Part shown: positions 7,735 to 17,733 of the stretch, piece after piece | How the letters are laid out: the number at the start of each line of letters is the position of its first letter | Numbering within the stretch: position 1 is the stretch's first letter | Assembly (NCBI RefSeq): GCF_963665355.1 | Contig: NZ_OY762229.1 | Span: forward strand, 2,046,001 to 2,110,000 | Source of the DNA: an uncultured Desulfobacter sp. | GTDB lineage: Bacteria; Desulfobacterota; Desulfobacteria; Desulfobacterales; Desulfobacteraceae | Reading direction: 5' to 3' | Length of the DNA: 64,000 nucleotides | The notes under the pieces: generated by a model | Told to the model about the DNA's origin: nothing | Databases searched by the model: none | What the model saw: the letters and a program-made list of their open reading frames with translations, nothing else | Position numbers and translations under genes: made by a program

Positions 7735-8297
7735 TACTTCATTAAATATTGTTGATAATACCAATTCAACGAATAAAAATCTCGAAAATATGCAAGGTTA
7801 TTTGAAAATAACCAATGATAATTTAGCTCAAATGAATAAAAATATGCAAAATCTAAAGTCGAATGCCACTGTTAACGGACCTTCAATTACTGTTGATACT
7901 CCAACGGCTGAAGAGACCGGCCAGGCCGTTGAAAATCAGTTGATCGATTCCGGGCAAACAATTGATACGACCACCACAGATAATATCACCAACCTGGACG
8001 AAACAGACACCCTTACTGAAATCAAAACCAAGTATTCAGACCGGTATGATCTTTTCATCAATACGCTGAAGGGATCGGATTTATTCACCCTGCCGTTTAG
8101 TATTTTCACCGGCCCTTCCTTCCGGGTCCGGCTCCTCTGTTCAAACCGTTGACATAGGGTTTTGGGGTCAATCTTCCAGCAGAACGGCAACCATTGATTT
8201 TTCCCAATACGATAATGTTTGGAACATTTTAAGCGGCATCCTTTTGATGCTGACAAGCTTTGCATGTTTTAAAATCATAGTTCTTAAAAAGGCTTAA
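7735..8297 (+). pseudogene. Probable filamentous-phage coat/attachment protein remnant
   Basis: From about 7735 a plus-strand frame reads a low-complexity Asn/Thr/Gln-rich region (ENMQGYLKITNDNLAQMNKN) and then TKYSDRYDLFINTLKGSDLF. Near 8105 the frame shifts; the next frame continues LPSGSGSSVQTVDIGFWGQ, an aspartate-containing linker, and a hydrophobic helix ending in KIIVLKKA with a stop at 8295-8297. This layout (linker-rich domain, C-terminal membrane anchor, short basic tail) is typical of inovirus pIII-like minor coat proteins. The 5' end is lost at the transposase junction. The family call is by architecture only. A chance frame is less likely because the two halves fit a single protein. 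Confidence 0.45.
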
Positions 8298-8299
8298 TC

Positions 8300-8380
8300 A
8301 TGATCAATAAAATAACAGATTTGGCCTCAGATCCGGAAACCGCAACCAAAAATGAAAAAAGCTTCCAGCAAAAATGCTGA
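8300..8380 (+). CDS. Short open frame after the phage remnant
   Basis: An ATG at 8300, two bases after the preceding stop, opens a 26-codon frame (MINKITDLASDPETATKNEK and six more) that ends inside the tRNA-Pro terminator hairpin. In filamentous phages a pVI-like gene follows the pIII-like gene, so this may be its first codons, cut off at the attachment site. It is unlikely to be functional. Confidence 0.25.
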   Translation: MINKITDLASDPETATKNEKSFQQKC

Positions 8381-8384
8381 AAGC
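8355..8384 (-). terminator. Intrinsic terminator downstream of tRNA-Pro
   Basis: On the minus strand GCTTTCAGCA and TGCTGGAAGC form a ten-base stem with one mismatch around a four-base loop, followed by six T residues. It lies 12 bases beyond the tRNA-Pro CCA and should end the tRNA transcript. Confidence 0.75.
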
Positions 8385-8396
8385 CTTAAATCCTGG

Positions 8397-8473
8397 TGGT
8401 CGGGGCGGAGAGATTCGAACTCCCGACATCCTGCTCCCAAAGCAGGCGCGCTACCAGACTGCGCTACGCCCCG
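8397..8473 (-). tRNA. tRNA-Pro (anticodon TGG)
   Basis: A 77-base cloverleaf on the minus strand. The acceptor CGGGGCG pairs with CGCCCCG, the discriminator is A and CCA is encoded. The anticodon loop is TTTGGGA, giving TGG, which reads proline codons. The T arm contains GTTCGAATC. The last 33 bases are duplicated at 3876-3908, so this gene has served as an integration site and its function was restored by the incoming element. Confidence 0.95.
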
Positions 8474-8621
8474 ATTATGAAAAATCGAAAAGAATTTCTA
8501 TCATTTGAAATAAAAAAAATCAAGACCAATCTTTCAGGATATCCTGATTTATAATTTTGAAATGGGTTTGAAGGTTGTATTGTACGGGTTTTGATGGCTT
8601 CTTGCGTGTACGGCAATTTTC

Positions 8622-8650
8622 TTGACACTACCAATAAGACAGGGTATTTT
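8622..8650 (+). promoter_or_regulatory. Sigma-70-type promoter for tig
   Basis: TTGACA at 8622-8627 and TATTTT at 8645-8650 with a 17-base spacer, about 118 bases before the trigger factor start. The -35 box is perfect and the -10 is weaker. It probably drives tig-clpP-clpX-lon. Confidence 0.6.
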
Positions 8651-8767
8651 AATAAACTTTGTGTAAAGTGTTTGTGCCGTGTAATAAATCAGTTAGGGTA
8701 CAATTATTATTTTTTTGAAGGTGCGTTGAAGAAACCGCCAATTAACAGGATATAACAGGACAAAATC

Positions 8768-10114
8768 ATGCAGGTAAAAATCGAAGATCAGAGCAGTATT
8801 AAAAAAGTGCTTTCTTTTGAAATTCCTAAGGAAACAATTTCCAAAGAGTTGGATAAAGCCTATGCCGATTTGAAAAAGAACGCCGATATCAAAGGCTTTC
8901 GAAAAGGAAAAGTTCCCAGGAAAGTGCTTGAAAACCGGTTTGCCGCAGACGTTCATGCCGAGGTTGCCCCGCGCCTGATCCAGGAAGCTTTTATTGAAGC
9001 TATTGAAAATCATAAATTAGATATCGTGGGCGGACCCCAGCTCGACCCGCCGGAACTTAAGCCGGACGCTGACTATGCGTTTGAGATCACTGTTGAAGTG
9101 AAACCTGAATTGGATGATATTGATTTCCAGGGCCTTGAAATTAAAAAAACGCTTTATGAAGTGAGCGAAGCCGAGATTGAAAGCCAGATATACATGCTGC
9201 AAAAGACCATGGCCACAAAGCAGAAGGTTGAAGAATCACGTCCGGTAAAAGAAGGTGACTTTGTTCTGATTGATTATGAGGGTTTTCTGAATGGGGAGGC
9301 TTGTGAACATACTCCTAAAGTTGAAAATTATGTCACAGCGATTAACCATGAACCATTGCCCAAGGAGTTTTCCGAAAAGCTTATCGGTGCCATTCCGGTT
9401 CAGGACCTGGACGTTGAAGTTGTGTATGCTGATGATTTTCATGATGATAACCTGAAGGGAAAAACCATTATTTATAAAGTCACGCTCAAGGAGATTCAGG
9501 AAGAGGTTCTGCCTCCTGCCAATGATGACCTTGTTAAAGGACTTGGGAAGTATGAAACCCTTGATGAGGTAAAAACCGCCATTCGTGAAAATCTTGCACA
9601 GGGTATTGTTCAGCGGGTGAAACACGAAATGAGTGAGCAGATTTTCCAGGCTCTGCTGGAAAAATTAGATTTTCAAGTTCCCGAGGCCTTGGTTGAAGGT
9701 GAACTGAACGGCATTATCTCTGAGACAGAGCAGGCTTATCTCCAGAATAACACCTCCCTTGAAGAAGTCGGCTTAACCCGGGAACTCATGCAGAATAAAT
9801 ATAGAGATGTGGCTGAAAAACAGGCTCGCCGGCATCTGATTTTGAGCAAATTGATTGACCAGGAAAAAATTGAACTCACAGATGAAGAACTTGATGAAAG
9901 TTTTGAGGAGATGGCCCAGGCTATGAGTGCAACTAAAGATGCCATCAAGAATTTTTTCAACATGGACCAGAACCAGTTTGAATATTATAAACACACCCTG
10001 CTTGAAAAAAAGGCTATTGACCTTATAATAGAAAAAAGCAGCGTAGTTGAAGTAAAACCGGAAGATGCGCAAGAGGATGTTGCACAAACTGTAGAAGAGG
10101 GTGTGCAAGCGTAA
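8768..10114 (+). CDS. tig: Trigger factor, ribosome-associated chaperone
   Basis: Trigger factor binds the ribosome exit tunnel at protein L23 and shields nascent chains. At 448 residues it has normal length. The N-terminal ribosome-binding domain contains the signature GFRKGKVPR (about residues 44-52). The FKBP-type peptidyl-prolyl isomerase domain (about 155-240) starts FVLIDYEGFLNG, and the helical arms of the substrate-binding domain fill the rest. The ATG at 8768 follows ACAGGA. It is first in the order tig-clpP-clpX-lon, a conserved protein-quality-control cluster, with 108 bp before clpP. Nothing is unusual. Confidence 0.97.
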   Translation: MQVKIEDQSSIKKVLSFEIPKETISKELDKAYADLKKNADIKGFRKGKVPRKVLENRFAADVHAEVAPRLIQEAFIEAIENHKLDIVGGPQLDPPELKPDADYAFEITVEVKPELDDIDFQGLEIKKTLYEVSEAEIESQIYMLQKTMATKQKVEESRPVKEGDFVLIDYEGFLNGEACEHTPKVENYVTAINHEPLPKEFSEKLIGAIPVQDLDVEVVYADDFHDDNLKGKTIIYKVTLKEIQEEVLPPANDDLVKGLGKYETLDEVKTAIRENLAQGIVQRVKHEMSEQIFQALLEKLDFQVPEALVEGELNGIISETEQAYLQNNTSLEEVGLTRELMQNKYRDVAEKQARRHLILSKLIDQEKIELTDEELDESFEEMAQAMSATKDAIKNFFNMDQNQFEYYKHTLLEKKAIDLIIEKSSVVEVKPEDAQEDVAQTVEEGVQA

Positions 10115-10222
10115 AAGTAATATGAAGGCTTATGTTTAAGCGGAAATAAGCCGTTTGTTCTACTTGGTTGAACGACAACAGAGTTAAAAACACATATTTT
10201 ATATCATGACAAGGAGTTAATC

Positions 10223-10849
10223 GTGCCTCTTATTCCAATGGTTGTTGAACAGAGCAACAGGGGAGAACGTGCTTATGATATTTATTCTCGTCTTTTAAAA
10301 GACAGGATTATTTTCCTGGGATCAGCCATCGACAATGAAGTGGCCAATCTCATTGTTGCCCAGATGTTGTTTCTTGAATCCGAAGATCCTGAGAAAGATA
10401 TCAATTTTTATATCAATTCTCCTGGAGGCGTTGTGACAGCAGGCATGGCTATTTATGATACAATCCAGTACATCAAACCTGATGTGGCAACAGTGTGTAT
10501 AGGCCAGGCAGCCAGTATGGGCGCATTACTTCTCACTGCTGGGACAGCCGGCAAACGATTTGCCCTCCCCAATGCCAGGATTATGATTCATCAGCCCCTG
10601 GGCGGTGCCCAAGGGCAGGCAACTGATATAAAAATCCAAGCCACTGAAATTTTGAGAATGAAAGATTGTTTGAACGAAATTTTAGCAAAGCATACAGGTC
10701 AGGACATTGAAAAAGTTGCGGCTGATACCGAGCGTGATTTTTTCATGTCCGGGGCGCAAGCTTTGGAGTACGGCATTGTTGACCGTGTGGTTAGCGACAG
10801 AAGCCAATTGGAACAGGTCTCTGAGCAGGAGGCGTCAAAGGAGTCATAA
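10223..10849 (+). CDS. clpP: ATP-dependent Clp protease, proteolytic subunit
   Basis: ClpP forms the double-heptamer serine protease chamber fed by ClpX. The 208-residue protein has the catalytic triad S98 (GQAASMGA), H123 (IMIHQPLGG) and D172 (ERD), and the substrate-binding YINSPGG at about 63-69. It starts at GTG 10223 with AAGGAG seven bases upstream. clpX begins three bases after its stop, and its Shine-Dalgarno is in the clpP coding end, so translation is probably coupled. Length and motifs are ordinary. Confidence 0.98.
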   Translation: MPLIPMVVEQSNRGERAYDIYSRLLKDRIIFLGSAIDNEVANLIVAQMLFLESEDPEKDINFYINSPGGVVTAGMAIYDTIQYIKPDVATVCIGQAASMGALLLTAGTAGKRFALPNARIMIHQPLGGAQGQATDIKIQATEILRMKDCLNEILAKHTGQDIEKVAADTERDFFMSGAQALEYGIVDRVVSDRSQLEQVSEQEASKES

Positions 10850-10852
10850 GAT

Positions 10853-12112
10853 ATGGCCAAGAAAGAGGATACAAGCGACCAGTTTTTCTGTTCATTCTGC
10901 GGTAAAAACCAAAAAGAAGTAAAGAAGCTGATCGCAGGGCCCAGTGTTTATATCTGCAATGAGTGCATCAAGCTATGCGGCGAGATTATAGAAGATGAAG
11001 AAAAGGAGCTGGCTGTCGAACCCGAGGGTGCCAAGGAGTTTATGGTGCCAAAGCAGATTAAAGAGCAGCTTGATTCTTATATAATAGAGCAGGATCGTGC
11101 AAAAAAAATTCTGTCTGTGGCGGTTTATAATCATTATAAACGGCTGGCTTCGCGTCAGGGGAAAACCAGTAATGACGTAGAGATACAAAAAAGCAATATT
11201 CTAATTATCGGTCCCACCGGATGCGGAAAAACGCTTTTGGCCCAGACCCTTGCCCGGTTTCTGGATGTTCCTTTTGCCATTGCCGATGCCACAGCACTGA
11301 CCGAGGCCGGCTATGTGGGCGAGGATGTTGAGAATATTATTCTATCACTAGTCCAGAATGCTGATTACGACATCGAAAAAGCCCAGAAGGGTATCATCTA
11401 TATTGATGAGATAGATAAAATTTCCCAGCGGGGGGATAATCCTTCTATAACCAGAGATGTATCCGGAGAAGGGGTTCAGCAGGCACTGCTTAAGATCATT
11501 GAGGGAACAATTGCTTCGGTACCTCCCAAAGGAGGGCGGAAACATCCCCAGCAGGATTATGTGAAGGTGGATACTTCAAATATTCTGTTTATCTGCGGTG
11601 GTACGTTTACTGGTCTTGAAAAAGTGGTTGAGCGTCGTTTAACCCAGAAAACCATGGGTTTTGGTGCTAAAATCGCAGACAAAAAAGATGTAAATATCGG
11701 AGAACTGCTGGAGCGGGTAAAGCCCGAGGATCTGATTAAATTTGGTCTGATTCCTGAGTTCCTGGGGCGTCTGCCCATTATCACTTCCATTGGGGAACTC
11801 AATAAATCTTCTTTGGTCAAGATTTTAACCGAACCCAAAAATGCATTGGTCCGGCAGTATCAGGAACTTTTCCGCATAGAAGGCGTGAGTCTGCAGTTTA
11901 CGGATGAAGCCCTTGAAGCCATGGCCAAGGAGGCGGTTGCCCGAAAATCCGGCGCCAGGGGACTTCGTGCCATTATGGAAGAAACAATGATGGATATCAT
12001 GTACGAGTTGCCTTCCAAAAAGGATGTGGTCGAATGTGTCGTGGGGGAAGAGGTGGTATTGAATAACGAGGCCCCCATTCTACTTTACGAACAACCCAAA
12101 AAGCAGGCTTAA
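10853..12112 (+). CDS. clpX: ATP-dependent Clp protease, unfoldase subunit
   Basis: ClpX is the AAA+ hexamer that unfolds tagged proteins and threads them into ClpP. The 419 residues include the N-terminal zinc-binding domain with C13, C16, C35 and C38, a Walker A GPTGCGKT at 120-127, the pore loop GYVGED and Walker [11 protein letters not shown]. The ATG at 10853 is preceded by AAGGAG in the end of clpP. It is followed by lon after 20 bases, so all four genes likely share a transcript. Confidence 0.98.
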   Translation: MAKKEDTSDQFFCSFCGKNQKEVKKLIAGPSVYICNECIKLCGEIIEDEEKELAVEPEGAKEFMVPKQIKEQLDSYIIEQDRAKKILSVAVYNHYKRLASRQGKTSNDVEIQKSNILIIGPTGCGKTLLAQTLARFLDVPFAIADATALTEAGYVGEDVENIILSLVQNADYDIEKAQKGIIYIDEIDKISQRGDNPSITRDVSGEGVQQALLKIIEGTIASVPPKGGRKHPQQDYVKVDTSNILFICGGTFTGLEKVVERRLTQKTMGFGAKIADKKDVNIGELLERVKPEDLIKFGLIPEFLGRLPIITSIGELNKSSLVKILTEPKNALVRQYQELFRIEGVSLQFTDEALEAMAKEAVARKSGARGLRAIMEETMMDIMYELPSKKDVVECVVGEEVVLNNEAPILLYEQPKKQA

Positions 12113-12132
12113 ATAGAAAGTTTGTTGTATCC

Positions 12133-14487
12133 ATGATCAGTATTTCCCGCTTTTTCAATCCCGAGGACGGGTCTGAAAAGGAGAGCAAAACACTCCCTCT
12201 GGTGCCCCTGAGGGATATGGTCCTCTTCCCTTTTGTTACAACCTCTATATTTGTGGGCAGGGAGAAATCCATCAGGGCGCTTTCCCAGGCAATGGGGGGT
12301 GATAAGAAAATTTTTCTTACGACTCAAAAAGATCCTGAAGTCCTGATGCCCACAATCCAGGATCTTTTTCAGATCGGAACCGAGGCCCGGATTACTCAGT
12401 TACTGCGTTTGCCCGATGGTACGGTAAAGGCATTGGTTGAAGGTATTGACCGAGGACGCATCATTAGAATGGCGGACCAGGATGGTTTCCAGGTTGTTGA
12501 TTATGTAGATGTCCCTGAAAAGCCCTTGTCCGAGGCCAATACTGAGGCTGCTATCCGTACGGTTTCTGAATCGTTCCAGAATTATGCGGCCCTTTCCGGA
12601 GTGGTCTCCAAAAGTTTTTTCAAGGGGCTTGATCCTCTGGAGCAATACCCGTCACGATATGCCGATACAATTGCAACCCAGTTGCCCTTCAAGGTTCAGG
12701 ATAAGCAGAAGCTGCTGGAATGTACCGATATCGAGGAACGTTTCTTTCTGCTCTTGAAGTTGATTCAGAAGGAGACGGAAGTCTATTCCATGTCCCAGAA
12801 AATCAAGGGGCGGGTCAAAGAGCAGATGGATAAGCTTCAGAAACGCCACTACCTCAATGAGCAAATGCGGGCCATCCAGAAGGAAATGGGCGAGAATGGG
12901 CAGGGGGGGGAGTTTACTGATCTTGAGAAAAAGATAAAAGCCAAGCGAATGCCCAAGGAACCCGCAGGTGTTGTGCGTACAGAGCTTGAAAAGCTTAAGC
13001 TTATGTCTGCCACCTCCTCGGAAGCAACAGTTGTTAGAAACTATATAGACTGGCTGGTTTCTTTGCCCTGGTACCGGAAAAAACGGGTGAAAAATGAGCT
13101 TTCAAAGGCAGAGCAGATTCTGGATCAGGATCATTACGGCTTGGAAAAACCCAAGCAGAGAATCCTTGAGTATCTTGCTGTTCAGATGCTGGTCAAAAAG
13201 ATAAAGGGGCCTATTCTTTGCCTGGTAGGACCTCCTGGGGTTGGCAAGACGTCCCTTGCCCGATCTGTGGCCAAAGCCACCGGACGTTCGTTTGCCCGGA
13301 TTTCCTTGGGCGGAGTTCGTGATGAGGCGGAGATTCGCGGTCACCGAAGAACCTATGTCGGCGCCATGCCCGGAAAAATTATCCAGACATTAAAGAAGGT
13401 AGGGTATACTAATCCGGTATTTTGTTTGGATGAAATTGATAAAATGACCAGTGATTTCAGAGGAGATCCCTCTTCTGCACTTCTGGAAGCTCTGGACCCT
13501 GAGCAAAACAAAAATTTTAACGATCATTATCTTGAGGTCGATTATGATCTGTCTGAAATTTTGTTTATCACCACAGCCAATGCCCTGCATGAAATTCCCG
13601 CTCCTCTGAGAGACCGCATGGAAGTGATCCAGATTCCTGGCTATACGGATTATGAAAAATATCAGATTGCCACCGGTTACCTGATTCCTAAGCAGATGCA
13701 TGAAAACGGACTGCAAGAAGAAGATGTCTCTTTTTCTAAAAGTGCAGTCCAGATGATTATCAAGCAGTACACCAAGGAAGCCGGAGTGAGAAATCTGGAA
13801 CGTGAGCTTTCTTCTGTTATCAGAAAAATTGTCACGGAAATTGTGCGAACCAATACCCGTAAAAAGCATTTGGTCACAGCAAATATGGTTTCAAAATATC
13901 TGGGGCAGTCCAAATTTAGAAAGTCCATTCTGGAGCAGGAAGATAAAATTGGGATTGTTACCGGGCTGGCCTGGACTCAAGCGGGAGGAGAGCTTTTAAC
14001 CATTGAGGCTGTCACCATGCCGGGCAAGGGGAAGGTTATGGTTACCGGCAAACTTGGCGACGTCATGAAGGAAAGCTCCCAGGCTGCGGTATCCTATGTT
14101 CGTTCAAGAAGTGCCGGGTTAAATATCAGGGAAGACTTTTACAAAGACACAGATATTCACATCCATGTGCCCGAAGGTGCCATTCCAAAGGATGGTCCTT
14201 CAGCCGGGATTGCCATGTGTACAGCCGTAGTTTCAATTCTTACCGGTCGGCCTGTAAGTCGAACCGTGGCCATGACAGGGGAGATCACTCTTCGCGGGCG
14301 CGTACTGCCCATTGGGGGCCTGAAGGAAAAGCTTCTGGCTGCCCATGCCAATGGGATTAAAAAGGTCATTCTTTGTGAGGAAAATAGAAAAGACATCATA
14401 GACGTTCCCAGAGCGATTCAAAAGCAGCTTGACATTGTCTATGTGGAAGATATGGTTGAAGTGCTTGAGCATGCCTTGGTAGGATAA
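12133..14487 (+). CDS. lon: ATP-dependent protease Lon
   Basis: Lon is a single-chain AAA+ serine protease that degrades misfolded and regulatory proteins in the cytoplasm. The 784 residues have the N-terminal LAN domain starting LPLVPLRDMVLFP, a Walker A GPPGVGKTS near residue 364, and the catalytic dyad S690 (PKDGPSAG) and K733 (GGLKEK). The ATG at 12133 has only a weak Shine-Dalgarno, so translation may depend on coupling with clpX. The transcript ends at a strong bidirectional hairpin shared with the facing rho gene. Confidence 0.97.
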   Translation: MISISRFFNPEDGSEKESKTLPLVPLRDMVLFPFVTTSIFVGREKSIRALSQAMGGDKKIFLTTQKDPEVLMPTIQDLFQIGTEARITQLLRLPDGTVKALVEGIDRGRIIRMADQDGFQVVDYVDVPEKPLSEANTEAAIRTVSESFQNYAALSGVVSKSFFKGLDPLEQYPSRYADTIATQLPFKVQDKQKLLECTDIEERFFLLLKLIQKETEVYSMSQKIKGRVKEQMDKLQKRHYLNEQMRAIQKEMGENGQGGEFTDLEKKIKAKRMPKEPAGVVRTELEKLKLMSATSSEATVVRNYIDWLVSLPWYRKKRVKNELSKAEQILDQDHYGLEKPKQRILEYLAVQMLVKKIKGPILCLVGPPGVGKTSLARSVAKATGRSFARISLGGVRDEAEIRGHRRTYVGAMPGKIIQTLKKVGYTNPVFCLDEIDKMTSDFRGDPSSALLEALDPEQNKNFNDHYLEVDYDLSEILFITTANALHEIPAPLRDRMEVIQIPGYTDYEKYQIATGYLIPKQMHENGLQEEDVSFSKSAVQMIIKQYTKEAGVRNLERELSSVIRKIVTEIVRTNTRKKHLVTANMVSKYLGQSKFRKSILEQEDKIGIVTGLAWTQAGGELLTIEAVTMPGKGKVMVTGKLGDVMKESSQAAVSYVRSRSAGLNIREDFYKDTDIHIHVPEGAIPKDGPSAGIAMCTAVVSILTGRPVSRTVAMTGEITLRGRVLPIGGLKEKLLAAHANGIKKVILCEENRKDIIDVPRAIQKQLDIVYVEDMVEVLEHALVG

Positions 14488-14529
14488 AAATTCTGCCTTT
14501 TAAGGCGTCTGTGGATTTGCTGAAATAAT

Positions 14530-14566
14530 AAACCGCTGCACCTAACAAGCGTTAGTGCAGCGGTTT
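14530..14566. terminator. Bidirectional terminator between lon and rho
   Basis: A 16-pair stem with one bulged base closes on the loop AAGC; its outer arms are AAACCGCTGCA and TGCAGCGGTTT. It is bounded by A and T runs, so it can stop transcripts of convergent lon and rho from both sides. Confidence 0.75.
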
Positions 14567-14608
14567 CCTGTTTTAAGAGAAGAATACTTTTCTATCTAAT
14601 TTTTTTAT

Positions 14609-15685
14609 CTATAGGGTGTCTTCGATCAAGGATAGAAATTTTGACATGGCTGTGACTTCATCCAATGATGCAATATTTCGACGGATATTCACCATGTTTT
14701 CATACTCTTCAGGTGTCATGAGAAGATCCTCTTTCCGGGTTCCCGATTTGTTGATATTGATGGCTGGCCAGATTCTTTGTTCGGCGCACTCCCTGGACAG
14801 GTAAAGATCCATGTTGCCGGTGCCCTTGAATTCCTGAAATATAACATCATCCATGCGGCTGCCGGTTTCCACCAAAATGGTGGCAATGATCGTCAGGGAC
14901 CCTCCATTTTCAAGTTTACGGGCGCCCCCGAAAATTTTTCTGGGAAATTCCATGGCATTTGCTCCAAGGCCGCCGCTCATGGTTTTTCCGTATGAATCAG
15001 TGTCGATATTAAACGCCCTTGTCATGCGGGTTAAAGAGTCTATGAAAACTACGGCATCTTGGCCGATTTCCGTGCATCTGATGGCTGTGTGCATGGCAAG
15101 ACGGGTCATCCTCATGTGCTGGCCGATTTGCTGGTCTGCCGAAGAATAAAGCACATGGGCTTCGATCAGCCCCCGTTGAAAGTCGGTAACCTCTTCGGGG
15201 CGTTCATCCACAAGAAGGACAAATACTTTAGCCTCAGGATGGTTGGCGACCACTGAATTGGCCATATGTCTTAGAATCGTTGTTTTACCAGATTTGGGTG
15301 GCGCGATAATCAGGCCGCGTTGCCCCATGCCGATGGGAACGATCAGATCTAAGGCTTTTCCTGTGAGGTCATCCGGTCCCTGGGCGAGATGGTATCTTTC
15401 AAAGGGGTTGATGCTGACCTGTTCCTGGAGCATTGGTGTTCTAATAAATTCGTCAAAGGGAAGGCCGTTGATGGCCTCAATACGTATAAGAGCAATGTTT
15501 ACATTCTGAGGGCTCTTTTTATCTCCATAACCCTGAATAAAGCTGCCTTCCCTGAGGTTTAGCTTGCGTATCAGGCTGTTGGGTACATAGGGATTTTCAG
15601 GCTTGGGCTGAAAATTTTCTTCAATGTTCCTTAGAAAACCAAAGCCCTTGTCCATGATTTCCAGGTATCCCTGAACAGGTTCCAT
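14609..15685 (-). CDS. rho: Transcription termination factor Rho, short form
   Basis: Rho is a ring-shaped RNA-dependent ATPase that ends transcription. This copy has 358 residues against about 415-420 in most Rho proteins. It begins directly in the cold-shock-like RNA-binding domain (GYLEIMDKGFGFLR at 6-19), so the small helical N-terminal Rho domain is absent. The RecA-type core is complete, with Walker A APPKSGKT (128-135), Walker B VFIDSLTRM and the Q-loop region. The start at ATG 15685 agrees with the conserved domain start, and I see no frame upstream to extend it. It is an otherwise ordinary rho; whether the genome has a second full-length one cannot be seen here. Confidence 0.95.
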   Translation of the reverse strand: MEPVQGYLEIMDKGFGFLRNIEENFQPKPENPYVPNSLIRKLNLREGSFIQGYGDKKSPQNVNIALIRIEAINGLPFDEFIRTPMLQEQVSINPFERYHLAQGPDDLTGKALDLIVPIGMGQRGLIIAPPKSGKTTILRHMANSVVANHPEAKVFVLLVDERPEEVTDFQRGLIEAHVLYSSADQQIGQHMRMTRLAMHTAIRCTEIGQDAVVFIDSLTRMTRAFNIDTDSYGKTMSGGLGANAMEFPRKIFGGARKLENGGSLTIIATILVETGSRMDDVIFQEFKGTGNMDLYLSRECAEQRIWPAININKSGTRKEDLLMTPEEYENMVNIRRNIASLDEVTAMSKFLSLIEDTL

Positions 15686-15926
15686 TATCGACTCCTAAAA
15701 TATACTTTTGTAGCTGACGTTATAAATCAGGGGCCGTGATTTCGGGATTTGCCCTGTTTGATTTAGACTTGTGTCAGGATAAGAGGTGGTAAGCTTTTGC
15801 ATTAAACTATTCTGTAATGGGTTCATATTAATAGAGAAAAATTATAACAATCTCTCCATAATATTGCAAGTATTTGATTGAATCTCTAACTTAACCACGG
15901 GGTGAAAAAAATAATAAAAATTTTGC

Positions 15927-15955
15927 TTGACACGAATCATGGTACTTGGTATAAC
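15927..15955 (+). promoter_or_regulatory. Sigma-70 promoter for tRNA-Val and tRNA-Asp
   Basis: TTGACA at 15927-15932, then a 17-base spacer and TATAAC at 15950-15955, twelve bases before the tRNA-Val 5' end. It fits a strong stable-RNA promoter. The remainder of the 15686-15967 gap is AT-rich and shows nothing else. Confidence 0.8.
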
Positions 15956-15967
15956 CCCATTCGTTTC

Positions 15968-16043
15968 GGGCGATTAACTCAGCTGGGAGAGTGCAAGCCT
16001 TACAAGCTTGAAGTCGCAGGTTCGATCCCTGCATCGCCCACCA
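15968..16043 (+). tRNA. tRNA-Val (anticodon TAC)
   Basis: A 76-base cloverleaf. The acceptor GGGCGAT pairs with ATCGCCC, the discriminator is A and CCA is encoded. The anticodon loop CTTACAA gives TAC. It shares its promoter and terminator with the tRNA-Asp 16 bases downstream. Confidence 0.95.
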
Positions 16044-16059
16044 AACAAAAGTAAGTTAC

Positions 16060-16136
16060 GGGGGTGTAGTTCAGTTGGTTAGAACGCTAGCCTGTCACGC
16101 TAGAGGCCGCGAGTTCGAGTCTCGTCACTCCCGCCA
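16060..16136 (+). tRNA. tRNA-Asp (anticodon GTC)
   Basis: A 77-base cloverleaf. The acceptor GGGGGTG pairs with CACTCCC with one G-T pair, the discriminator is G and CCA is encoded. The anticodon loop CTGTCAC gives GTC. Confidence 0.95.
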
Positions 16137-16147
16137 CAATAAAAAAA

Positions 16148-16190
16148 GCCAAGACCTTTTGAGTCATCTCAAAAGGTCTTGGCTTTTTTT
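16148..16190 (+). terminator. Terminator of the tRNA-Val/tRNA-Asp transcript
   Basis: A perfect 16-base stem, GCCAAGACCTTTTGAG and its complement, with a four-base loop and seven T residues. A run of A residues before the stem lets it act from the other side too. Confidence 0.92.
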
Positions 16191-16316
16191 ATTAGTCTAT
16201 GAATGTTTTAACAAAAAGAATGGTTGAGCGGATGTACAGAAGGATGACTCTGGAATAAAACGCTAACGATTACCTGAACGGAAACCCGTGCTCATACCAA
16301 AAGTTGCATAGATGGA

Positions 16317-16386
16317 ATGCGCAAGAAACTGTGCAACCGATCACATACTCACGTATGTGAGGATTGCACATTTTCCTGCAACGCCT
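16317..16386. repeat. Imperfect long hairpin between the tRNA unit and leuB
   Basis: TGTGCAA and TTGCACA (near 16336 and 16364) enclose a second pair, ACATAC and GTATGT. Weaker pairing continues outward on both sides (GCGCAAGAAA against TTTTCCTGCAACGC). No T run follows, so it is not a plain terminator. It looks like a palindromic extragenic repeat, but I see no second copy in this window. Confidence 0.4.
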
Positions 16387-16411
16387 CAGATGGGTGGCTT
16401 TCGTTCAAGCA

Positions 16412-17512
<1,101 letters not shown>

Positions 17513-17676
17513 TTAATATATAATTAATTAAATTAAGGTATACTGGAATATTTTGGGTAAGGCAAGATACAAGATATAAAAAAATGGAATCAGAGAATGC
17601 TAAAGTTATGGCAAGTGAGGGATTGTATTTTTTGAAATGAAGAAAGCAACGGTGCTTTTTGCTGTTGAAACACAAT

Positions 17677-17710
17677 AAAAAAGGGGCTGGTTAAACAAAC
17701 CAGCCCCTTT
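17677..17710. terminator. Terminator after qmoC
   Basis: GGGGCTGGTT and AACCAGCCCC form a perfect ten-base stem with a four-base loop, flanked by A and T runs on both sides. It lies 24 bases past the qmoC stop codon and would end the qmoABC transcript. Confidence 0.9.
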
Positions 17711-17733
17711 TATTCAGCTAAACAGCCTGAGTG

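Noticed and set aside
7457-8152. 231-residue plus-strand open frame spanning the transposase remnant
   Set aside because: Its first third is the reverse strand of the transposase and its last part is the phage-like remnant; it is a chance joining of two unrelated pieces, not one gene.
14530-14566. attC-like bulged hairpin with CTAAC and GTTAG cores
   Set aside because: It resembles a cassette site, but it stands between convergent lon and rho, has A and T flanks and no associated cassette. A terminator explains it fully.
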